Source: an uncultured Helicobacteraceae bacterium | Lineage (GTDB): Bacteria > Campylobacterota > Campylobacteria > Campylobacterales > Helicobacteraceae | Direction: 5' to 3' | Length of the DNA: 48,666 bases | Assembly: GCA_934668765.1 (NCBI GenBank) | Contig: CAKUOH010000016.1 | Span: 1-48,666, forward strand | In this document: in pieces, positions 37,599 through 45,389 of the stretch | Numbering within the stretch: the stretch's first letter is position 1 | How the letters are laid out: every line of letters starts with the position of its first letter | The notes under the pieces: model-generated | Told to the model about the DNA's origin: nothing | The model's database searches: none | Seen by the model: only the letters and a program-made list of their open reading frames with translations | Translations under genes and position numbers: made by a program

Positions 37599-37865
37599 CT
37601 AATATGCACCCTCACGCGTGGATATTTTGATGATTTCAATCAGCAATTCGGCGTTTTTTACGCGCCCTATAATGCGATAGCTACTCACGCGCCACCGCCA
37701 TAAATCTTTGCTTCCTTGCATTTTTTTGCAGTTTGATAGAGCGGTGGGATTATGCTCTTTGCTTAAATCCGCCAAAAACACGCGAATTTTATAAATCCCC
37801 TTTGGGTCGCCATTGCATTGTTTATCTAAAAATTTTTCGGCACTATTTGATAGGATTACTTGCAT
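37599..37865 (-). CDS. RelE-family toxin
   Basis: 88 residues of the RelE/ParE fold: N-terminal helices, then KDLWRWRVSSYRIIGRVKNAELLIEIIKIS, the typical W-R-x-R-V-x-x-Y-R-I strand pattern. RelE members cut ribosome-bound mRNA. The 5' end overlaps the antitoxin gene by 23 nt, the standard antitoxin-first arrangement. Whether it is active is unknown. Confidence 0.8.
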   Translation of the reverse strand: MQVILSNSAEKFLDKQCNGDPKGIYKIRVFLADLSKEHNPTALSNCKKMQGSKDLWRWRVSSYRIIGRVKNAELLIEIIKISTREGAY

Positions 37866-38094
37866 AACTTCTCATTTCAGCTTCTAATTCTAGTCTAGCT
37901 TGTTTGGCTAAATCAGGGTTTTCACGCGCCCATTTGTCAATCTTTTTTATTGCTGGTGAATCCTCTAGCGCATAATATTTTGGTTCTTTTGATTTTTTGC
38001 CTATTTTGCATTTAACATTTGCGGCTTTTGCCATATTTTTAAACGCCCTCAAAAGCTCATCACTAGGGTTTTCTAGTATCAAAATCGTAGTCAT
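37843..38094 (-). CDS. Antitoxin of the RelE-type pair
   Basis: 83-residue charged protein encoded just upstream of the toxin with a 23-nt overlap. The N-terminal half (MTTILILENPSDELLRAFKNM) is predicted to be the strand-helix DNA-binding part. The C-terminal helix, rich in Glu, Lys and Ala (DKWARENPDLAKQARLELEA), would wrap the toxin. ATG start with AAAGGAC upstream. Assigned mainly by context. Confidence 0.7.
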   Translation of the reverse strand: MTTILILENPSDELLRAFKNMAKAANVKCKIGKKSKEPKYYALEDSPAIKKIDKWARENPDLAKQARLELEAEMRSYASNPIK

Positions 38095-38167
38095 TTTTTG
38101 TCCTTTAAAAAATAAAATGCGATATTTTATTCAAAAATCCTAAAAACGCACTTTATTTAGCAGAATC

Positions 38168-39160
38168 TTACTTGCTTTTCGCTTCCCATACTTTGATTTT
38201 ATCTAAAATATCCGCTGTTGTTTTATGTGCGCCTTGATATAAATGGCTTGGATCGCCAAAGTCGCTATTTGGCAGTGCCCAAATATGATTTAGCGAGATA
38301 ATGCCGTAATTTTCTTGCATTGAATCCAAAAACGCATTATATTCACGCACAAATCGCAAATCTAACGCATCAAAACTTGCCCTATTAAAAGGCATTTGAT
38401 AATGAAAAAGCGCGATATTATGCACCCTAGCCATATTTGCGATTTTTTGCAAATACAAATCATAAAGCGGATTTGGCGCAAAGCCCTTTAACTCTGTCTC
38501 AAAATTTAAATCTTTTGATCCCATCTCCTTTCCATAGAAAAAATGTCCGCCATTTTGCGCTAAATCTTTCATAACTTGCGAATTTAGCGCGTAGCGACTA
38601 TGTCCATTTTTTAAGTATTGCCACGCATTATAAATCTCAGCAGTAAAATTACTAAGTCGCATTTTATATTTGAAAAAATAATATTTTTTGCATTTGCCAT
38701 TAGTATTGATAACTTTGCACTGCCCTATATTTTGTGCATTATCAATAATCTCGCTAAACTCGCTAAATTTTAAATAATCAAATTTTATTGCGCGTTCCCA
38801 AAAGGTATATTCGTCTAAATAATGTTGGCTCATAAAAGACAAAATCAAAACTTTTGGCGGTGCATTATGTGTCAAATATCGCTTCAAAGTATAATACGCA
38901 CTAATGGGCGTTGTCCCGCCGATAGAGAGATTTAGTTGCGTAGAATCTTGCGGGATAAATCCAGCCTTTGCGCGTGAATCGCCTAGCATTATGATTTGTG
39001 CGTTGTGCGTTTGGTGCGTTTTTAAATGCGTGTCCTTGTAAGTGGGATATTCGACATTCATATATACGATTTTGCCAAATATCACAAACGCCACAAATAG
39101 CGCACTTATAGCAAATGGGATTAGAATCATAAAAAGCGTAGCAAGTCTATATTTTTGCAT
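38168..39160 (-). CDS. SGNH/DltD-like periplasmic acyltransferase partner of MBOAT
   Basis: Single N-terminal membrane helix, then a periplasmic SGNH-hydrolase-like domain. Nucleophile motif IIMLGDSRAKAGF and a C-terminal Asp/His pair in DFGDPSHLYQGA complete a Ser-Asp-His triad. 330 residues from the ATG at 39160 (AGGAC upstream), 8 bp after the MBOAT stop. The pair matches PatA/PatB and AlgI/AlgJ systems: the MBOAT protein passes an acyl group across the membrane and this protein puts it on a glycan or peptidoglycan. If the MBOAT gene is OFF, this protein would have no acyl supply. Confidence 0.75.
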   Translation of the reverse strand: MQKYRLATLFMILIPFAISALFVAFVIFGKIVYMNVEYPTYKDTHLKTHQTHNAQIIMLGDSRAKAGFIPQDSTQLNLSIGGTTPISAYYTLKRYLTHNAPPKVLILSFMSQHYLDEYTFWERAIKFDYLKFSEFSEIIDNAQNIGQCKVINTNGKCKKYYFFKYKMRLSNFTAEIYNAWQYLKNGHSRYALNSQVMKDLAQNGGHFFYGKEMGSKDLNFETELKGFAPNPLYDLYLQKIANMARVHNIALFHYQMPFNRASFDALDLRFVREYNAFLDSMQENYGIISLNHIWALPNSDFGDPSHLYQGAHKTTADILDKIKVWEAKSK

Positions 39161-39170
39161 TTGATTTGTC

Positions 39171-41391
39171 CTAAAAGTTGAAGTATAAAAATTCGATTTT
39201 GCGATTTGCAAAAAGCATTGTGCTAAAACTAGCAATGATTAGGATTGTGGCAAATGCGGATTTTAAAAGCGTGAATCTATCAAATCTTTTTAGTATTTCA
39301 AAACTATTCCTATACACCAAACACACAATAATAGCGATGATGATATAAGCAAATGTCCTATCCGTGCCATCTATGCTTTTTAAAAGTTGATTTGCCTTAT
39401 ATGCTTTTTGTGGCAAATCTACCCATACGATTCCAAACATACCTTTGAGTAGATTCACCGCTCCGCTTAGATTTTCTGCTCTAAAAAATATCCAAGCGAT
39501 ATTTATGAAATTAAATGTGATAAGCCACGCAAGGATTTTGTAGATTTTGCTTTGGGTGAATGCTAAAAAGCGCGATTTGCCAACTTGTTCCCCCTCCCTT
39601 GCGGAGGGGGTTAGGGGGAGGGTAAAATCGCTATTTGCAAATTTTGCGTTTTTAATATTTAGTGCAGAATCATACCCACCCCCTGTATCCCCCTCCGCAA
39701 GGGAGGGGGAATCTTTGGTAGAATCTCCACGCGCAAGGGAGGGGGAATTTGTGCCAATCCACCACGAGTAAATGCGATGCACTACCATTGCCACTCCGTG
39801 TAAGATTCCCCAAATCACAAAGCCCCACCCTGCTCCGTGCCATACTCCGCTTAAAAAGGCAACAATGAATAGATTGCGTAAAGTTGTCGCGTTGGCTTTT
39901 GGCGACAAATCGGGGAGATTTGTTGTTCGCTTCGTCAATGAACTATCAGTTCTATTTCCTTGCTCACAACTGCACAACCCAGATTTCTCATCCAAAATCC
40001 TTCCGCTCTTTTTTCTAAAAATAGGTTTTCCGCGATTCCCACCCAAAGGAATATATAAACATTCTTTTAAAAATCGTCCTAGCGTAATATGCCACCTACG
40101 CCAAAATTCTGCTATGTTTAGCGATTTGTAAGGTGAGTTGAAATTTAGCGGCAAAACTATGACAAACATTAGCCCTAGTCCTATCGCCATATCACAATAT
40201 CCGCTAAAATCAAAGTAGAGCTGAAAGGTATAGCTTAATGAAGTCGCCCAAGATTCAGCTATGTTTAAATATCCGCCTTTTTCTACCACACTAAAACCTG
40301 CATTTGCCCATTTGGCAAAACTATCAGCGATAAAGACTTTTTTAAAAAGCCCGATTGAGAAAATGAAAATGCCTTTTGCTAGGAATTCGTAGTTTATGGT
40401 GGATTTTTGCGTGGAATCTACCCACCCACTGCGCCACTCTATCGCAAGGGAGGGGGAATCAAAAGAAACCCCTCCACTTGCAGGAGGGGTTTGAGATGGG
40501 GAATGTTTGGATGGTTGTTTCGCTTTGCTCACAAATCCTGCGGATTGCCACGATTTGCTTTGCAAATCTCGCAATGACGGATTATTAGAATCCTTTGAAT
40601 CTGCAAATTCCAAGATTGTAGATGAATTTTTAGGGTTGTGCGAAGCGAACGAATGAGACGCACTTGCTGTGCGTTGCAGTGAGTGAGCTGAAGCACTCCC
40701 TAAAAAGTCGCTACAAGCTGAATTTGCGCCCATTTTAGCAAATTGTGGCATCATTTCTCTATGATGCACAATCGGTCCTGCTATCAGCTGCGGAAAAAAG
40801 CTAATAAACAACGCATAATCAATAAAATCAATATGTAGATTCTCATTTGATTGCCCTGTCGCGTGTTTATAGCAGTCAAACAAAAATGCGATTTGCTGAA
40901 AGGTAACGAAACTTAATGCAAGTGGCAAGAGAATATGTGGTAGTGGGATATTAAAATCTAAACGCGCTATTTGGCTAAACGCATTGAAATTTTCTAATAA
41001 AAAATCCGTGTATTTAAAAAAGCCTAAAAGGGAGAGATTAAAGATAATGCCTAAAATGAAAAAGAATTTTGGTGTAAATCTAGCAAAATTATGCGAATCT
41101 AATAGGCGATTCCCCCCCCCCATTTGTCATTATAATAGATTGATTGAAGTGATTAGACTTTAACGAATCTTTTAATATTGCCTTTGCTAAAAGATAATTT
41201 ACAATGATTGAGCCAAGCAATATAGGCAAATATGCCACTTTCCAAAAGGCATAGAAAAATAGACTTGAAGCAATTAAAAAGATTTTAGCATAAAGAAAAT
41301 GTGCTTTGAATCTTGCATTTTTAAGCAAATGAAAGATTATCCACACGATAGGCAAAAAGATAAAAATAAATGTGAATGATGAGAAAAGCAT
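39171..41391 (-). CDS. MBOAT O-acyltransferase, phase-variable, three repeat insertions (frameshifted here)
   Basis: Membrane-bound O-acyltransferase (PatA/AlgI family). Translation starts at 41391 (MLFSSFTFIFIFLPIVWI, AAGGAC upstream) but shifts frame at a run of ten G (41112-41121) and stops at 41089. The remaining MBOAT sequence continues in another frame to 39171. Nine G would join them into about 739 residues. Core motifs are present: GPIVHHREMMPQF, AEFWRRWHITLGRFLKECLYIPLGGNRG and the catalytic His in FLSGVWHGAGWGF. Without the three repeat-encoded stretches (about nt 40406-40735, 39886-40010, 39588-39750) the protein would be about 520 residues, the family norm. All insertions keep the frame and fall in loops. 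A -10 box (TACAAT) is at 41421-41426. Confidence 0.85.
39588..39747. repeat. C foldback inside the MBOAT gene
   Basis: C copy 39588-39622 faces inverted C copies 39673-39710 and 39723-39747; the spacer AATCGCTATTTGCA matches that of the hefB-hefC foldback. It encodes a polar stretch containing SPSLAEGD and PLTPSAREGE between two MBOAT helices. Confidence 0.8.
39886..40010 (-). repeat. Repeat E copy E5 inside the MBOAT gene
   Basis: An 86-bp core (39901-39986) matches the dapE copy E2 (9016-9101) at 85 of 86 positions. In frame it encodes EKSGLCSCEQGNRTDSSL and the residues after it, between GGNRGK and TLRNLF. Confidence 0.9.
40419..40505. repeat. C repeat copies inside the MBOAT gene
   Basis: One degenerate C copy with ATCGCAAGGGAGGGGGAA followed by a shorter CCCCTCC/GGAGGGG hairpin. 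Part of the first insertion of the MBOAT gene. Confidence 0.75.
40500..40549. repeat. Repeat D copy inside the MBOAT gene
   Basis: Near-identical, on the opposite strand, to 180-229. Both encode WQSAGFVSKAKQ in their genes and lie between B and C repeats. Confidence 0.8.
40542..40579. repeat. Repeat B copy inside the MBOAT gene
   Basis: GGATTGCCAC...GCAATGACG with the hairpin GATTTGC/GCAAATC. Confidence 0.8.
40603..40727 (+). repeat. Repeat E copy E6 inside the MBOAT gene (antisense to it)
   Basis: Exactly 125 bp with perfect terminal repeats GCAAATTC/GAATTTGC. Outer stem TTTTTAGGG (40627-40635) / CCCTAAAAA (40698-40706). Inner stem ACGCAC (40658-40663) / GTGCGT (40669-40674). Confidence 0.85.
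41112..41121 (-). repeat. Poly-G tract (10 G), phase-variation switch of the MBOAT gene
   Basis: Ten G on the coding strand between ACAAAT and AATCGC. With 10 G the N-terminal frame ends at 41089. With 9 G it reads directly into the MBOAT frame. Confidence 0.85.
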
Positions 41392-41420
41392 AGTGTGTCC
41401 TTTTGAAATATAAAAGCGGG

Positions 41421-41426
41421 ATTGTA
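41421..41426 (-). promoter_or_regulatory. -10 box upstream of the MBOAT gene
   Basis: TACAAT in the minus-strand context GCTACAATCCC, about 30 bp before the start at 41391. Confidence 0.4.
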
Positions 41427-41524
41427 GCGAAAATTGCGACAAATAGTAAATAAAATCAAATAAAATAAGTCTTTTTGCGCTAGAATTGCGTTTTTGTGAA
41501 AAATCATCATTTTTAGGATAATAA

Positions 41525-41959
41525 ATGTTAAAAGATTGCGTAGAATACGGCATTTTGGGCTTTTTGATAATTTTAAGTATCATCGTTTTGACGCTGATAG
41601 TTGAGCGAATCCTTGCCTATAAAAAAGTCGATATTTTGGGTTTTGATGATAAAAAACTGCTTGAAATCGAACTCACACGCAATCTAACACTACTTGCTAC
41701 AATCGGCACAAACGCGCCTTATATCGGGCTTTTAGGCACGGTTGGCGGGATAATGCTGACATTTTTAGAAATCTCGCAGGGCGATTTGGTAAGCACAGCG
41801 GCGATTATGAGCGGATTAGCACTTGCTTTGAAAGCCACTGCGCTTGGGCTTATCGTGGCGATTCCAGCAATCGTAGGCTATAATTTATTGCTACGAAAAA
41901 GCGAAGTGATTTTGTCGCTTTGGGATATAGAACATAAGCGCAATGATTACAGCATTTAG
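41525..41959 (+). CDS. exbB: ExbB/TolQ-type proton channel subunit
   Basis: 144 residues, three membrane helices. The channel signature ATIGTNAPYIGLLGTVGGIM is present, followed by AAIMSGLALALKATALGLIVAIPA. With ExbD it forms a proton-driven complex that energises a TonB-like partner. ATG with AGGAT upstream, preceded by a TAGAAT box at 41481-41486. exbD begins 9 bp downstream. No tonB follows; instead a 58-aa membrane protein and a second MotA-type motor pair do. Confidence 0.92.
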   Translation: MLKDCVEYGILGFLIILSIIVLTLIVERILAYKKVDILGFDDKKLLEIELTRNLTLLATIGTNAPYIGLLGTVGGIMLTFLEISQGDLVSTAAIMSGLALALKATALGLIVAIPAIVGYNLLLRKSEVILSLWDIEHKRNDYSI

Positions 41960-41968
41960 GGCAATTTT

Positions 41969-42394
41969 ATGAAAAAAATCGATTCGCTAAATCTAATCCC
42001 ATTTATTGATATTGTGCTTGTGTTGCTTGTAATCGTGCTTACGACTGCGAGTTTTATCGAGCAGAGCCGTATTTCGGTAGATATTCCGCAAGTCAAAGAT
42101 TCAGTGCAAAATAGCGGGAATCTCACACAGGAGGACAAAATCATCAGCATAAAAAGCGACAATAAGATTTTTTATGATGACACAGAGGTGAGTTTGGAGG
42201 ATTTGCGATTTCACATTTCGCGTCTGCCAAAGGATACGCATATCGTGCTAAATGGCGATAAAAAGAGCAATTTTGATACATTTGTAAAGATTATGGCGAT
42301 GTTGGAGAACTTGGAATACAAAAATCTTTTTATTTTGATTGATGAAAATAAGACGCAATTTGGCAAATTACAGGGGAAAAATAATGTTTATTAG
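41969..42394 (+). CDS. exbD: ExbD/TolR-type subunit
   Basis: 141 residues: N-terminal membrane helix with the functional Asp in LNLIPFIDIVLVLLVIVL, then a periplasmic domain ending in an FDTFVKIMAMLENLEYKNLFI fold typical of ExbD. Its last 11 nt overlap the next small gene. Confidence 0.92.
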   Translation: MKKIDSLNLIPFIDIVLVLLVIVLTTASFIEQSRISVDIPQVKDSVQNSGNLTQEDKIISIKSDNKIFYDDTEVSLEDLRFHISRLPKDTHIVLNGDKKSNFDTFVKIMAMLENLEYKNLFILIDENKTQFGKLQGKNNVY

Positions 42395-42560
42395 AGACAG
42401 CTACTCGCTTGATTTGGTCGCTTCGGCAGTCGTTACGATGGGTGTGATTTTGCTTTGTGTGCGAATCTATCTCAAAGCCGTCAATAAAAAGAGCAAGATT
42501 CAAAAGCCCGATTGGCTAGGCAAGGACTTTGATGAGCGATTTGATATGAAAGGAAAATAG
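42384..42560 (+). CDS. 58-aa single-pass membrane protein of unknown function
   Basis: Starts MFIRDSYSLDLVASAVVTMG and continues through one hydrophobic helix to about residue 27. The cytoplasmic-type tail is basic, then acidic (KPDWLGKDFDERFDMKGK). The ATG lies inside exbD (11-nt overlap) with GGGG upstream, and the ZorA-like gene begins 4 bp after its stop. Tight packing between the two motor gene pairs suggests a subunit or assembly factor of one of them (inference). I recognise no family. Confidence 0.65.
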   Translation: MFIRDSYSLDLVASAVVTMGVILLCVRIYLKAVNKKSKIQKPDWLGKDFDERFDMKGK

Positions 42561-42564
42561 TGCG

Positions 42565-44367
42565 TTGATTATCAATATATTTTTTACGATTCTAATGCTG
42601 GGATTGGCTTACGCGGATATAAAGACGACAAAAAGCCCAGCGCACAGGGACTTTAAGTCGATAATTTTAACAATCGGCGTTTTGGGGACATTTGTAGGGA
42701 TTTTTGTGGGGTTGCTAGATTTTGATATAAATAGTATGGAAAATTCGATTCCGCCTTTGCTAGATGGGCTAAAAATCGCATTTTATACTTCAATCGTTGG
42801 TATGACTTTAAGCGTCCTTATTAGCGTGTATCAGCGCAGTATCGGTTATAAGGCAAGTAGCACGGATAGCCTTGAATTTATATCTTTGCAGACAAAAAAG
42901 CTTGATAATTTGGATTTAGTCGCGCAGAGCAATAAAGACTTGCAAAGCGCAATAGCACAGCTTAACGCTTCAAACACGGAGCTTACGCGCTCCATTGCAA
43001 ATATGACTAGCGAATTTTTAAATGGACTTGAAAAGTCTTTTTCTACGATTACAACGACTGCTACGAATCTAGATTCAAACCACGAATCGCTGATTGCCAA
43101 ACTAAATGGGCTTGATTCCACTATAAAAGAGCTAGATTTTAATCTCAAAAAAGAAGTAGAAAAATTAAGCGCGAATTTTAGCGCAGATGTGATAAACGCA
43201 CTTGATTCGCTATCAAACAAATATAGCGAGACGATTTCGGTGCATTTTAGCGAGAATTTCAAGAGATTTAATAGTGCGGTGGAGAACCTGCTCTCTTGGC
43301 AGATTGAATACCGCCAAAGCGTGGTGGATTCAAATGAGATTTTGAAAAATTCTGTGGCAAATACCAAGCAATTTTCTGCCATAACCGATAGCATTTTAAA
43401 GCGCGATGAGAAAACAATCGAACTATATAAAGAAGTAAGCGGTATTATGCGTGAGTATAAGGCACAAAATATTATTTTGGACGAAAAGTTAAGCGCGATT
43501 AGGGATTTGGGTAGCGGTGCGATGGAAGCACTCAAATTTATGGGTGAGTTTTTTACTGAGCTAAATGCGAATCTAAAAAGCACAAATGAAGCATTGATTG
43601 ACAATATCAAAAAAAGCATTGATGGCGTGTTTGTGGGCGTGATAAAAGATTTTGAAGGCGCAAACAAGCAAATTATCGCGGATTTAGGGGCGCGAGATAG
43701 TGCGATTCACACGCAGATGAGCAAAGCACAAAATTTTTTAGAAGAGCTTATAAAAATGATGATTTCACATAACAAAGCCTTAAATGAGAGCTATGAGAAG
43801 CTAAATAAAGACATTGAATTGCACTCACGCGCCATTTCTAAAAATACTAGCGAGATGATTAGCGAAATCAACAAGGACGGCATAAAGCACCTAAAAAGCA
43901 CGACAAAGATTTATTTTGATGATATATCAATCGCACAAAGCAAGATTTTAAACTCTATGTCGCACCAAATCACAAAGCACCACGAAGAGCTAGACGCCAC
44001 GCTAATTGCGATGAGCGCGAAGTATTTGGAGAGCTTGGAGCAGATAAGCATTTCAAGTGTGAATGCAAGTAAGGATTTGAATCTCATAAATATCGAAGGT
44101 GTGCGGAATCTAAATGATGAAATCGCCAAATATGTCCGCAAAAATAGCGATGTGATGAAAGATTCAAGCGTGGAATTGCTAAATATACTAGAAGTATTGC
44201 AAAAGCAAGTGGATATTGCTGCGGAGCGCACAAATGAAATGCAGGACACTACGCGTGATTTTATGGTGGATTTGGAATCATCACTGCAAAAGGCAAGTGA
44301 TAGCTTTAAGGGGGACTATGAATGGTTTTTACGCCGTGTGCGCGAAATCATCGGAGCTAGGTTGTGA
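42565..44367 (+). CDS. ZorA-like MotA/TolQ/ExbB-family motor protein with long coiled-coil tail
   Basis: Residues 1-15 form a first helix. The channel pair SIILTIGVLGTFVGIFVGLL (about 33-52) and LLDGLKIAFYTSIVGMTLSV (about 67-86) carries the G-x-L-G-T-F-x-G-I motif of ZorA-type MotA proteins. The remaining 500 or so residues are an almost continuous helical, coiled-coil tail rich in Lys, Glu, Ser and Asn, as in ZorA, whose tail projects into the cytoplasm. TTG start with AAGGA 10 nt upstream, 4 bp after the 58-aa gene. Pairs with the OmpA/MotB-like gene after it. No ZorC, ZorD or ZorE is present, so a defence role is unproven. Confidence 0.75.
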   Translation: MIINIFFTILMLGLAYADIKTTKSPAHRDFKSIILTIGVLGTFVGIFVGLLDFDINSMENSIPPLLDGLKIAFYTSIVGMTLSVLISVYQRSIGYKASSTDSLEFISLQTKKLDNLDLVAQSNKDLQSAIAQLNASNTELTRSIANMTSEFLNGLEKSFSTITTTATNLDSNHESLIAKLNGLDSTIKELDFNLKKEVEKLSANFSADVINALDSLSNKYSETISVHFSENFKRFNSAVENLLSWQIEYRQSVVDSNEILKNSVANTKQFSAITDSILKRDEKTIELYKEVSGIMREYKAQNIILDEKLSAIRDLGSGAMEALKFMGEFFTELNANLKSTNEALIDNIKKSIDGVFVGVIKDFEGANKQIIADLGARDSAIHTQMSKAQNFLEELIKMMISHNKALNESYEKLNKDIELHSRAISKNTSEMISEINKDGIKHLKSTTKIYFDDISIAQSKILNSMSHQITKHHEELDATLIAMSAKYLESLEQISISSVNASKDLNLINIEGVRNLNDEIAKYVRKNSDVMKDSSVELLNILEVLQKQVDIAAERTNEMQDTTRDFMVDLESSLQKASDSFKGDYEWFLRRVREIIGARL

Positions 44368-44401
44368 AAATTTATTACTTATTATATGTTTTGTTTATAG
44401 T

Positions 44402-44571
44402 TAATTCTTATGACAAACAATCGAAGTAGTTGCGGTGCGGCTTTGGATAAAGAAATTTCGGCTTTGCCTTGTTTCGCACTTGTAAAAATTTTTGGGATTG
44501 AGACTAGACTTGGAGTCTGCGAAATCCCAAAAATTTTTACAAGTGCGAAATCGCATACCCAAAGACAAATT
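44402..44571 (+). repeat. Repeat E copy E7 with a 28-bp perfect inverted repeat
   Basis: Lies between the ZorA-like and ZorB-like genes. Outer arms 44472-44499 and 44523-44550 are perfectly complementary over 28 bp. The inner stem is AGACT (44506-44510) / AGTCT (44514-44518). It begins with CAATCGAAGTAGTTGCGGTG like E1 and ends ACCCAAAGACAAATT. In mRNA it would be a very strong hairpin ending 30 nt before the ZorB-like start. Confidence 0.85.
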
Positions 44572-44600
44572 AAAAAAACTTTAATCCAAAAGGACGCATT

Positions 44601-45335
44601 TTGAAAAACAACTTTGAGTGGATTAGTATCTCTGATATGTTCGCTGGGATAATGATGGTATTTTTGCTACTTGCCATCGCCTTTATGTTTGTAAGTCAAA
44701 AGCAAAGCGCGGAGTTGCTTCGCAAAAACAAAGAGTTAGCCGAGTTAAATGAGCAAATGAGTGGCATTTTACGCGCATACTCAGACTTGCAACTAAAAAT
44801 CAATGGCGATTTAGTCCGTGAATTTGGGGGCGATTTTAGCAAGTGGGAGGCGAGTATCGATGATAATAACACGATTCGCTTTAATAATATTGAGGCGATT
44901 TTTGAGAGCGGGAGCGCGGAGATTCGCGGGGATTTTAAGGCGATTTTGCGTGAGTTTTTCCCGCGCTATATGAGTATTATCAACAAATACCGCGATGATA
45001 TTGAGGAAATCATCATCGAAGGACACGCTTCAAACACTTGGCGGGGTGCAAGTAGTGTGAATGATAGCTTTGTCTTTAACGCCGCGCTTTCGCAAAATCG
45101 TGCGCTAAATGTTATGCGATATTGCTTTTTGAACGCGACAAAGGGCGATGAAAAGCGGTGGCTTATGGGCGTCTTGCATTCAAATGGAATGAGCTTTTCG
45201 CGTCAGCTTGAGAGCGAGGCAAAGTCGCGCCGTGTGGAGTTTCGCGTAATCACAAAGGCGTATAATAATATAAAGCAAATTATTGATAGCGATATTTTAA
45301 AGATTGATAGGAAAGATTTGCGTGTGGAGCAATGA
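44601..45335 (+). CDS. ZorB-like OmpA/MotB-family motor partner
   Basis: 244 residues. N-terminal membrane helix with the ion-carrying Asp in ISISDMFAGIMMVFLLLAIA, a short coiled coil (about 35-65), then an OmpA-like peptidoglycan-binding domain with IEAIFESGSAEI, EIIIEGHASNTW and SQNRALNVMRYC, where GHA and the Arg contact peptidoglycan. This is the ZorB/MotB plan. TTG start with AAAAGGA upstream. The E7 hairpin in the 233-bp gap before it may reduce its expression relative to the ZorA-like gene. Confidence 0.8.
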   Translation: MKNNFEWISISDMFAGIMMVFLLLAIAFMFVSQKQSAELLRKNKELAELNEQMSGILRAYSDLQLKINGDLVREFGGDFSKWEASIDDNNTIRFNNIEAIFESGSAEIRGDFKAILREFFPRYMSIINKYRDDIEEIIIEGHASNTWRGASSVNDSFVFNAALSQNRALNVMRYCFLNATKGDEKRWLMGVLHSNGMSFSRQLESEAKSRRVEFRVITKAYNNIKQIIDSDILKIDRKDLRVEQ

Positions 45336-45346
45336 TTTGATTTTGC

Positions 45347-45371
45347 AAGGGCGAATCTACGCCTTTATTTA
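45347..45371 (+). terminator. Terminator after the ZorB-like gene
   Basis: Stem AAGGGCG/CGCCTTT (one G-T pair) with a 6-nt loop followed by ATTT, 11 bp beyond the stop. Confidence 0.4.
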
Positions 45372-45389
45372 GCGCAGATTCTAAAAGAT

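Noticed and set aside
44410..44604. A 64-codon open frame before the ZorB-like gene
   Set aside because: It translates the E7 palindrome and has no start signal; composition matches repeat DNA, not coding DNA.
42565..45335. A complete Zorya anti-phage system
   Set aside because: Only ZorA-like and ZorB-like proteins are present. Neither a helicase/nuclease (ZorD), ZorC nor ZorE is encoded nearby; the next gene is a small PepSY-like protein on the other strand.
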